From: Mesostigma viride
Taxonomy: Eukaryota > Streptophyta > Mesostigmatophyceae > Mesostigmatales > Mesostigmataceae
Assembly: GCA_009746045.1 (NCBI GenBank)
Contig: RPFO01000102.1
Location: 876,322-940,321 of the forward strand
Reading direction: 5' to 3'
Length of the DNA stretch: 64,000 bases
Position numbers and translations under genes: made by a program. A model generated the notes under the pieces. It worked only from the letters and a program-made list of their open reading frames with translations, was not told where the DNA came from and ran no database searches. Position 1 is the stretch's first letter. Each line of letters begins with the position of its first letter. Positions 10,025 through 19,470 of this stretch are shown in pieces.

Positions 10025-13000
10025 CTACTGAACAGGTCTCTTCTTGGCCAAGTTCGTGAGCCGTTTCCCGACGTCTGTCGGAATGGTCAAGATGGCCTGG
10101 CGATTGTTAGCTGGGTTGACAACAATGGTGTGTTCGAACCCTGCGTCCATGCACAGGTAGCAATTGACCAAGTTTGGCTGTTCAGGTTGGGCATCGGCGT
10201 CCATTTTGAACATCGTCGCCATACCCGGAAATCTGTCCCAGTAGCGCACCCCCACCACCCATTGTCCCTTACGGAACAACTCCCTATCGACCTTGCCGTT
10301 TCTGTCGGCCACTCGCCTCACGAAAGTAGCGGCCACCTGATAAGGCTCCTGCAAGACTTCCGCTAGCCAATATGGATGATCTGGATCGTGGGACTCATCA
10401 CCAGAGTAGGACTCGACGGCAAAAATGTCTCGCAGCTTCAGTCTCCTTCCCATCATCGTCCTCTCTGCCTGTAGTCTGTTCAGTCGCGTCCCTGCGTGCC
10501 CCCCTTGTCCGTTTGGGTTCCTTTGCACTGGCTCCCCCAGTTTGTGGAGCTTCATCCGAGCACCTCCCACATTCCAGCCGTCCATGTCGGTCCACTCCTT
10601 TCGACAATCCCACCACCTTTCCTCGGCGCACGCACCGCCACAATAGCAGGAATACTGGCGCAGCATTAAGCGCGTCACATTCGACTTGTCCATGCGCCAC
10701 CAGTGCGCCTTCTTCACTCCTTTGATTTCGCCGCGCCCTGGGCTGTAAGGAAGCACCTGCGCGTCGAATTCAAGATTTGCACAAGGGAAAGTTGAAGTTA
10801 CGAGACCATCGAGCTATAGTTGTGTTTTATTAAGCACTCCTGATCGCCAGGACTCCAAGAACGCCCTAGAAACGACGGCCGGCGTAACTATTCCCTGAAC
10901 GAGGACTGTACACTTAATTACCTCGGGGAACTCGAAGAAGTTACGCCTGGTCGTTGTGGTCCCGCCCACCGCCCCCGACGCCAGATTCTCCACCAACTGG
11001 GCGGCCGTCTGTTTGTCCTGGTTCTCTTCCCTGATGTGCCACCTCCTCAACATGCACTTCACAGTCCCACCAGCTCCATCCACCTCCCCCTTTCCGTGCT
11101 GCTCCCCAAAGTAATTCCACTCAAATGACTCCAGGTGCGGATCCTCCGTCAGCAGCCGGGCCATTTCCGCGATCACATTCCTTGACTTGAACTGCATGGA
11201 GCAATTGTCCGACCACCCAATGAAGCGCTTCACCTCTACCCCTTCTGACCGTAGTGTCGCCAGGATTTTGAGGATAGCAAAACGGAGGGCCCGCCCGTCC
11301 CTTTTCATTCCGCCCTGTCCGATGAAGTGAAACTCCCTTCTCACGACCTTTCCCGACGCTGGATCCAAGTAGCGCACGATCCAGGGCATAAGGACGAATG
11401 TGACTGGATGCCAATACTGTGCTTGGAGATTGTGATAGGTGTAAGACTGGTAGTTCTCGGCGTAATCTGTGTGGCATACAAGGTCCCCCACCCGCATCCT
11501 TGAGAGACATTCCTTGGAGGCGTCCGCTTGCCACCACGCGTTGAAGCAATGCTGGATGAAGTCCGGCCACTTTTCCACAATCGCCTCCTTTAGCTCCGTT
11601 GGTGTGGACTTGACGTCGACTTGCGTCAATCGCTGCCCACCAGCCTTTGCGATCTCGTCACAGTCGTCCTGCATATGCGCAATGTGCACATACAGAAAAG
11701 ACATCAACTTCGACCCACCAATGACCTGTAGGAAGAAAAAAGACAGGACCTCAGGAAAAATTGAAAAAGAAACGCCTTGGGGCGCAACCACTCCACTAAA
11801 AATTACCTCTGGCCCAAGAACCTCAGGAAACATTGCAAAAGAAACGCCTTGGGGCGCAACCACTCTACTAAAAATTACCTCTGGCCCAAGAACCTCAGGA
11901 AACATTGCAAAAGAAACGCCTTGGGGCGCAACCACTCCACTAAAAATTACCTCTGGCCCAAGAACCTCAGGAAACATTGCAAAAGAAACGCCTTGGGGCG
12001 CAACCACTCCACTAAAAATTACCTCTGGCCCAAGAACCTCAGGAAACATTGCAAAAGAAACGCCTTGGGGCGCAACCACTCCACTAAAAATTACCTCTGG
12101 CCCAAGAACCGCACCCGGCGGCACATCCTGCATCTCGTATCTGGTCCATGAAATCAGGTGGTTGGAAGCCTCCTCCCGTTCGCATAACATGAAGTTCCGA
12201 ATTCCACACTTGGGAGCCCGGCAAGTGCCCAACACACAAGCCTTACGCCGGATCGAGCAAACCCCCAACTCCTCGCCCAGGTCATGATCGGGCACCCCTT
12301 CCTCGTCGTCCAGCACCCTCCCATGCATGGGCAGATCCTCAAGTTCGCCCTGAAAAGGCTGAACCTGCGGCCGCGACGACCCCACAGACGACCTCGAACC
12401 TCCCCCCTCCCTCATCCCCTCCACCTCACAAGTAAACTTGTTCACCCACTCTGTCGTGTGAGTGGCTTTGAAAATGGAACATGTGGGCACGGAGGACCCC
12501 ACGTCGAGCTGGCTACCATGATCGCACGCGTGGCATTCAGGTCCGCACTCGCATCTGGCATGAAAAGTTGCACGAAATTTGGCCAACCCCCCAACCATGG
12601 ACTGCATGGTACATAGTGTGGTGCTGGCATGCGCACAAGTTCCGCATTTTCCACCGCCCCTTGACGCATGCGGGCATATGCTTGCAAAAAGAAGTGTATC
12701 CCACATGAACTGTGCTCTTCTGATTCGTGCGAGGCATTGACATCCCCTCCTCCGTCTCCATAATCACCTGATTTCCCCCCCTCACGCCCTCCTCTCCCTC
12801 CACCCCCCCCCCTCCCTAGTGTCCATCCGCCGCGGTGGCTTCAACTCCGGATGGCGGGAAATGAACACTTCGTAAATCTTCGACTTGGAGACAGTATAGT
12901 AGCGCGCACCCTCCGAAAACGCTAGTGTATGTTTGTAATCCTTTCTTGTCCATTCACAATGAACATCCTTCATGTTCGGAGACGCCCGCGTCAAGTTATC

Positions 13001-13598
13001 ATCCCTCCAGCACGCTTGTATCAGGGCAATGACTTCCGTCGGAAGCTCGTCTTTCCTCCTCCTCCTCTCTGGCGCACTCATCAAAAGGTCGTCCTCCCCT
13101 TCTTCCATTCCATCCCTGTGACCCCGAACAGTTGCGACAAAGCGCCTGTCAATCCCGAACGCGCGCTCCACAATCCTGTCCGGGACGCCCTCCATTGCCT
13201 TCGTAACAAGTCCACACAAGGCCCACCTAAGCCCACGATCCTTCTCAGATGTTCCCAAGTCGCCAAAAGCCTTCTTGATGGTATCCCGAAGAGATTCCGC
13301 CCAACTTTCAGGAAGCCCGTCGTCACAGTTCTTCCTCTTCTTAATGCCGTTGCTCTCCGCCACCATGGCATTTAGTCTTGAAGCTGCGCAAGACAGAACC
13401 TCCGCGCTCATCTCTGGCGTCCTGTGGTTGTTTGCTTTCACGTGTTCCGCCATGATAGGAAAGATGGCATTGGCAATTTTGTACCCCTTGTTCTCGATGT
13501 ACTTGTCGCTCCAGGGACCGCAAAGTGCAGGCTCCCGGTCGTCCTTGGACAAGGGACGCGAACCATCGGAAACGGCCCCCCGCCCCGATCGCGCCATC
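10025..13598 (-). CDS. DDE-type transposase-like protein, at least three exons
   Basis: Minus-strand gene. The first block (ATG at 13598) is helical and basic, ending in a winged-helix-like ARYYTVSKSKIYEVFISRHP, and looks DNA-binding. A frame change near a nine-G run (about 12800) leads to YTSFCKHMPACVKGRWKMRN, then another to the 10814-12706 frame. The catalytic part has DYAENYQSYTYHNLQAQYWH, then FIGWSDNCSMQFKSRN, then NYFGEQHGKGEVDGAGGTVK, matching RNase H-fold transposase-like proteins with Asp, Asp and Glu/Asp. Two phase-0 introns are supported: 11726-12094 (GTAATTTTTAG donor, CTTCCTACAG acceptor) and 10757-10921 (GTAATTAAG donor, CGCGCAG acceptor). The last exon carries a Cys-rich segment (QYSCYCGGAC) and a BAH-like block (DHPYWLAEVLQEPY). 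Exact family unknown; joins are inference. Confidence 0.65.
11751..12110 (-). repeat. 72-bp tandem repeat filling a transposase-gene intron
   Basis: Five copies of a 72-bp unit, nearly identical, sit in the intron 11726-12094 and reach its 5' splice site. Each unit contains a potential donor (CCAGAG followed by GTAATTTTTAG) and a pyrimidine-rich stretch. 72 is divisible by three and no stop occurs, so the whole intron (369 nt) is also readable as a 24-residue repeat (VLGPEVIFSGVVAPQG and so on). Confidence 0.88.
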
Positions 13599-13739
13599 AG
13601 ACTTTGGTCAGACGGCAGCTGATTTTTTTCGCCTCTTAATCCCGCGGCACCGAAAGCCCTGAGGATGAGTAATGATAAATAATCACCATTAAAGACACGA
13701 CGAAAACGATGGGCATCAAACAAGAACGACAAGCGTCAT

Positions 13740-14125
13740 TAATAACGCCGGCCGGCGCAACTGGATACATGTAAACCATACAAAAGTGATTTTATGAAAC
13801 ACATACAGTTTGTCATTAATAACGACGGCCGGCGTAACTCGGGCGCAATTAAAAACCATTAAGAAGCAACTCAGGATATGCAGGCAGAAATCCTTCAGGT
13901 GTAAAAAAGATGTACAAACACACTTTTGGTAATCGGGCCTGATTGCGCAACTGCAAGATACCATTGGAAACGCCGGCCGGCGCAACTGGATGCATGTAAA
14001 CCATACAAAAGTGATTTGCACAAAACCCCTACAATTTGTCATGAGTAACGACGGCCGGCGTAACTCGGTTGCATTTGAAAACCACAAAGAAGCAACTCAG
14101 GTAGTGAAGGCGGAAATCCCAGAGG
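13740..14125. repeat. Tandem repeat of about 225 bp with GGCCGGC motifs, left part
   Basis: Units carry an alternating pair of motifs: AACGCCGGCCGGCGCAACTGGA (near 13745, 13970) and AACGACGGCCGGCGTAACTCGG (near 13823, 14046), with CATGTAAACCATACAAAAGTGATT and AAGAAGCAACTCAGG between. The array lies directly upstream of the transposase-like gene. It continues at 16105 after an inserted element. The same motif occurs in that gene's last intron (about 10872-10888). Confidence 0.85.
14016..14125. repeat. 110-bp direct repeat, left copy (partner 16105-16214)
   Basis: This 110-bp piece, from TTGCACAAAACCCC to CCCAGAGG, recurs unchanged as far as I can see at 16105-16214. The two copies bracket the LTR-bearing insertion. 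Because it is part of a tandem array it could be either a long duplication made at insertion or a repeat-unit duplication. Confidence 0.85.
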
Positions 14126-14301
14126 CCCCATGTAGCTCATTTCATGTCCCACGTAGCTCCCACAAAAACCAGCATCTTCATTAAAACAATAAGTGGAAGC
14201 ATACATGTGACACTAATTGACATGCCCGGAGGCACGCCGTTCAAGGCCCTTCATGAAGTACGTTGCCCTAGAGGCAACCAAGACACGGGTGGGTGGGTGG
14301 G

Positions 14302-14722
14302 GAGCAAAGAAAGAGGCCGACAAAACCAGCCAGAGCGGCTTTTAGTCGCAAAACCTCCCTTATCCCTAGCTAACTGACGTCATTAAACCCTTATGTTTAG
14401 TGGATGCTAGTAAGACGCTAACCGTACAGACCGGGGGTAGAATATCCCGAACCTGCACGGCTAGTATTAAATAATGCGTAGGTTGTTCTTTTCAGGGGCA
14501 CTGCACCTCACGCCCCGTTCCGCCCGGGTATAATCAACCCAAGCGCGGAACGCACATTTTATTTAATTCATTTTTCAACCATGCACTATATTGCATCTAC
14601 TAATCACAAAAGCTCTAGCCAAACAGCTACGAGTAAACACTACGACCTATAAGCCGCTCATCCAGCGGCCTCTTGTTCCCGCATTCACGTATAGAAGAAA
14701 CTCCGTTCAAAGAACCCCGATT
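14302..14722. repeat. 421-bp LTR-like direct repeat, copy 1
   Basis: Starts GAGCAAAGAAAGAGGCCGAC and ends GTTCAAAGAACCCCGATT. The termini are not TG...CA. It contains a TATAA-like GGGTATAATCAACCC (about 14527) and an AT-rich stretch. An identical copy lies 1384 bp downstream. Confidence 0.9.
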
Positions 14723-15685
14723 CATGTCCCACGTAGCTCCCACAAAAACCAGCATCTTCATTAAAACAATAAGTGGAAGCATACATGTGACACTAATTGA
14801 CATGCCCGGAGGCACGCCGTTCAAGGCCCTTCATGAAGTACGTTACCCAATCACCCCCGCCCTGGCTTTCCCTTGAAGCCGCACTCCACCTTGCTCGTTG
14901 TCACAAGTGACCGCCCTGCCGCAAAACGGGAGCCCCCCCACATCGGGAGGCGTGTGCCCGGCGGCTGTGGATGCATGGCCAGGCCCAAAAAGGCCCAGCG
15001 CATTTGCACTGCGATTGCGCACGGCCAGCCTATCATGACCCCTCTCGGGGCCCCGAGTCGGTACCGCTATGGCCGTCTCCCCATAGACCCGGGGTGCTTC
15101 GAGAAAAAACGTGGACCTAGCCCAGGCCCCGCCAGCCCGGATGCCCGAGGCCACAGCCCCAGGCACCTGGCTGAACGAGAGTCCGTTCAGCCAAGACCGC
15201 ATTCCCCCCCGAGGTTTCTATGCGTGGGGAAAAAATTTCTAGCTTAGGCGCTTTTCCCATCGCCGTCCCCAGCCCCAACCACCCCCCCCTCGGCGGAAGG
15301 CAATTGCAAAGTTTGCTGGCCAGCAGCAATTTCCGAAGAAAAAGCCGCAGGCCGCGGACCGAGACACGGGTCGCCAGTGCCAGCCATCCGGCTCCAACCC
15401 GGGGTGCAAGCATCCCCAGGTACGGAGCACCAGCTCGCGCACTGGGCCGACCAAGCGACAGTTGAGCACCTGTCACGGCATCCGGCCCACCAAAGACCCC
15501 AAGCTGGGGAAAAGGTGCGGACCGGAGGTAATCATTTTCTTTTCTTTTAGTTAACCGAGCGAGGAACTACGCCTGGCCGGTTAACAACTGGAAGTCTCAC
15601 CACTGGCCAAGTGGCCAGTGCAACCAGTGCTTTTGGGATTTTGCTCCGCAGCACCCATAGCTGCGGCTGCCGCCGCAACGACAAC

Positions 15686-16106
15686 GAGCAAAGAAAGAGG
15701 CCGACAAAACCAGCCAGAGCGGCTTTTAGTCGCAAAACCTCCCTTATCCCTAGCTAACTGACGTCATTAAACCCTTATGTTTAGTGGATGCTAGTAAGAC
15801 GCTAACCGTACAGACCGGGGGTAGAATATCCCGAACCTGCACGGCTAGTATTAAATAATGCGTAGGTTGTTCTTTTCAGGGGCACTGCACCTCACGCCCC
15901 GTTCCGCCCGGGTATAATCAACCCAAGCGCGGAACGCACATTTTATTTAATTCATTTTTCAACCATGCACTATATTGCATCTACTAATCACAAAAGCTCT
16001 AGCCAAACAGCTACGAGTAAACACTACGACCTATAAGCCGCTCATCCAGCGGCCTCTTGTTCCCGCATTCACGTATAGAAGAAACTCCGTTCAAAGAACC
16101 CCGATT
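15686..16106. repeat. 421-bp LTR-like direct repeat, copy 2
   Basis: Second copy of the 421-bp repeat. Its right edge abuts the second copy of the 110-bp flanking repeat, so the junction between the element and the surrounding tandem array is sharp. Confidence 0.9.
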
Positions 16107-16390
16107 GCACAAAACCCCTACAATTTGTCATGAGTAACGACGGCCGGCGTAACTCGGTTGCATTTGAAAACCACAAAGAAGCAACTCAGGTAGTGAAGGC
16201 GGAAATCCCAGAGGTGATAAAATGTTCACCAACACAAAATGTTGATAAGCGTGCAAGCTTTTGCAAGTGCGCGCAAGATACCATTGGAAACGCCGGCCGG
16301 CGCAACTGGAACACCAAAACAAAAAACTTGATTTGCACGAAACCCATTCAGTTCGTCATGGATAACGACGGCCGGCGCAACTTCATGGCA
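16105..16390. repeat. GGCCGGC tandem repeat, right part
   Basis: Continues the array of 13740-14125. The motif occurs at about 16138, 16290 and 16368. The last copy has the mixed form GACGGCCGGCGCAACTTCATGG, after which repeat similarity stops. Confidence 0.8.
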
Positions 16391-16399
16391 CTCACCACT

Positions 16400-17477
16400 T
16401 TCACCAAATGCCATGTCGCCATTATATTGAGGAAAGCGAAGTATGCCCACTTAAAGCTGTGGTCTGCAGAACATTGACACAAAATATGCATGGTATTTCA
16501 AGCAATGAATGCTATGTGTCAGGCATCAATGTCTTTATTGTATCCAAATGTGGTTAGGACGGAGGTTTACATTGGTTGCTATTTTAAGACAATGGCGTAT
16601 AACCAAACATTGCACACACTCAAGAGTGTACTTATGCTGAACTGGAAAGGAACAATAAACCCCAATAAGGTAGATATTTTTCTTTTACATTTTAATTTTT
16701 TATATACTAGTTTATATAATATTATATTATATTAATTATATTATGCTATATTATGTTATATGAAATAACATTAAAATTAACATAAAATTAAAATTATATA
16801 TTAATTATAGTATATTATATAATTTATATTATATATTATATTCACGATGCTCTGTGTATTAATGAGATATCAGACACACCTACATCACATCGCCTTGATG
16901 TTTCCGTTGTATGGGTCCGGTCGGGCGTTGGTAGCTGGTCGACAACAATTCTACATTTCCTAAAAAAAAATGCGACCGTGCCTACATTCGAAGGCGCGCT
17001 GTGGCTGACCTGAACTATCGGTGAACACCTCGGCGTCACTTGACCGGCCTAGGTTGACATTTCGGCAGAGTAACGCTGCTTAAAGGATCATTGCGTAGTT
17101 CGCGCGATTTGGCTCTTTATATATGTTTTTGGAGACGACGAGCAAGCATCCGATTGGTCAGCCAATTCCTGTCCAGTCCTCGGACAGTGTCCAATCCGGT
17201 GCTTGGGATCCAGAAAACGTGCTCGAGCCTGGCCACTCTGTCGCGGGCGCCGCGCTAGTGGCGTCGCGCCCAAACCTGACCAGGCCATAGGAAAGGGCGG
17301 GGGCGAATGCAAGAATTATTGTTATATCCTGACCTGTCCTGGGGAAGGTCCGGGGCGAATGCAAGAATTAATATACCTGCGTATGCAACCAACACGGCCG
17401 ATCCACATACATAATCCGACTGAGCTGGACGGTACGGACCAAATTTCGGTGCAAATTGAGGCCCAAAAGCTATGTCG
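16400..17477. other. Intergenic, with an AT-only island and short direct repeats
   Basis: 16680-16850 is almost pure A/T (TATATTATATTA-type) and could be a matrix-attachment or DNA-unwinding type sequence, or simple decay. Further right, CGAATGCAAGAATTA occurs twice (about 17304 and 17355), each preceded by GGGGG/GGGG. No gene supported. Confidence 0.5.
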
Positions 17478-19470
17478 GCACGGTGCGCGCACCCCTTGCG
17501 GTAGGGGCCATGGCGACTGCCTTTAGACGAAACGTGACAAATCTGGCACGCGGAAAGCAGAAATGCTCGATTGTTGGAGAAAATTAGTTACTGATTCTAA
17601 TTTATGGCGGGATGGTTGCGATCTATAATGTCGCGGGCTTTTTTTCTTTGCCATCGGCAGGGGGGGTCCGGCCTGAATTTCTGTCGGGATGAATAAAGTA
17701 TAATGGATGCCTGCCGGGTTGATTGTCGATTGTTGCCAGTTTTGATGGTCGTAAGGAAAGCTAGTTTAATGATGTTTCTAAAGCCGTAAAAATTCCCGCT
17801 GCTATCTTTACCTTTCCCGTCATTTTGCGGTAAGATAACATTAGCCCTGCGCGATGCGTACTGCCCAACCACTCCATGAAAGGGTGGACTTTCTTGTGCG
17901 CCTGGGCACGAATAAATGCCCGTTATGGTACGTTCTTGTGTTAAACGTCTTAAGCTAGCGTTTTCCTGCTTTCTTAGCTCGTTGAGCGTAAGCTTTTTGC
18001 CTTCTTTCCGGCCAGATGCAGCCAGAAAGTTGCGGGTCCTGGCGCTGCATCGCTGGATTCCTGGGTGTCTTTTAGCTAGTTAATCGTCTGTGACGTGGCT
18101 GGCTTTCTGCAGCGCGTGGCCCGCAACCTGTCGGGAAGGTGTAATGCTTTTATTTCCATGCTTCTCTGAAATTTCTTTTGCTTTATAGACAGTTGTGTTC
18201 GAGGAAATTCACGCGGTCTTCCTAAGCAGCGGCATCATTTTCCCCAGACACTGACGAGCTGGCACCTGTCTCCTAAAGAGAGCGGCTCGTGCTTGTTAGA
18301 AAGGAGGCAGTGTGCATTTTGCGGGACACAATGCTTTGGTGGCACATGCGTCAGGTAGGCTGTTCCAATGGTCTCTTCACCTTTCCCACTGAGTAAATGT
18401 TAGCATTTGTCATGCTAACCAGAGCAGCTAGCCACAGGTTGGCTGGATAAAAAGTCAGCTTATTTTCTCTTTATATACTGCGTGTGTGGTCCTCCACGTG
18501 TCCGGCTTGTTGGGCATTTTGGAAGAGGGTTTATAATGTGTTGTTGGGTGGAACAACTTGGTTGTTGGCACAAAATCACACATTATTAGCCTGAGATAGG
18601 CATGACATATGCTGCTCAGGCGTGTCGTCCTACCAGCCTTGTTGTTAAGGGTAGACTCACAAGGCTGGCTGTGCCGATGGAGGGGTGGGGCGTGCTAGCC
18701 CCCCCCCACACCCACGCATGCAATGATGCTAGCCCACCCCCACACCCACGCATGCATGCTAGCCCACACTCACACCCACGCATGCATGCTAGCCCCCCCC
18801 CACACCCACGCATGCATGCTAGCCCACACTCACACCCACGCATGCATGACAGCCCCCCCCCACACCCACGCATGCATGCTAGCCCCACACACACACCCAC
18901 GCATGCATGCCAGCCCCCATACACACCCACGCATGCATGCCAGCCCCCCCCACACTTACGCATGCATGCTAGCCCCCCCACACACACACGCATGCATGCC
19001 AGCCCCCCCACACACCCACGCATGCAGGCTAGCCCACCCCCACACCCACGCATGCATGCCAGCCCACCCCCACACCCACGCGTGCATGCCAGCCCACCCC
19101 TAGCTTGAGCGTGCTTGTAAAGTTTTTGCATGGTTTATTAAAATGAGTGGAATATGTATTTATTGCATTAAATGTTAATTTTATCATGAATGAAAATGGT
19201 CAACATTGCCGAAGTGCCCCTAAATTGCTCAATATTGTGTGCTCAAGAATTCAATGAGGATTGTCATCATGGAAACCCGCACAAATTCACGATTCCGGGC
19301 ATGCATGTGAAAGTATCAAGAACAATTTTCAATTAAGAATGGTATCTCATTGTTCCATGAATCAATATGACTCCATGTACGTAGACAAGCCATGATGACC
19401 CCATGGGAGCCTAAATCCTCATCATTAAATACATAAATGCCACCCATGTACGTAGACGGGCCATGATGAC
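17478..19470. repeat. Left arm of giant inverted repeat
   Basis: From GCACGGTGCGCGCACCCCTTGC inward, this arm is the reverse complement of about 61180-63142 at high identity with small indels. It holds about 1.2 kb of unique sequence, a 30-bp minisatellite, about 270 bp of AT-rich sequence, and the first units of the 71-bp satellite. The outermost 73 bp and the TTAA found on the right arm are not present here, so the left end seems truncated or different. A short frame conserved between arms (VILPQNDGKGKDSSGNF) is noted, but the two arms disagree in frame downstream. Confidence 0.88.
18703..19100 (+). repeat. 30-bp minisatellite, left arm (about 13 copies)
   Basis: The unit is CATGCATGCTAGCCCC followed by a C-rich CCCCCACACCCACG. 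C-run length varies between copies. The reverse-complement array is in the right arm at 61555-61935. Translations (MHASPPPHPR or reverse ACMRGCGGGL) are open because 30 is divisible by three; they are not genes. Confidence 0.93.

Larger units (their letters stand above)
14141..16106. mobile_element. Composite LTR-bearing element, non-coding
   Basis: Order seen: block B (124 bp, 14141-14264), 37 bp, LTR-like repeat (421 bp, 14302-14722), block B again (14721-14844), an 841-bp internal region, and a second LTR-like repeat (15686-16106). The two 421-bp repeats look identical. Block B is therefore the start of the internal region, present once before the first LTR in a nearly empty internal segment and once after it. 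This suggests a tandem or recombined LTR retrotransposon that has lost its outer 5' LTR. No gag, pol or other domain is recognisable in the internal region. It sits inside the GGCCGGC tandem array. Confidence 0.7.

Noticed and set aside
9773-10366. 197-codon plus-strand frame
   Set aside because: It overlaps antisense the last exon of the transposase-like gene and has no domain of its own.
11469-12287. 272-codon plus-strand frame with 24-residue repeats
   Set aside because: It is antisense to the transposase gene; the repeat comes from the 72-bp intron tandem array.
14873-15247. Pro/Arg-rich frames on both strands inside the small LTR element
   Set aside because: GC-rich sequence with no Gag or Pol motif on either strand.
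18602-19131. His/Pro-rich and Cys/Gly-rich frames in the 30-bp minisatellite (also 61516-62023)
   Set aside because: Repeat length divisible by three keeps frames open on both strands; there is no other evidence of coding.
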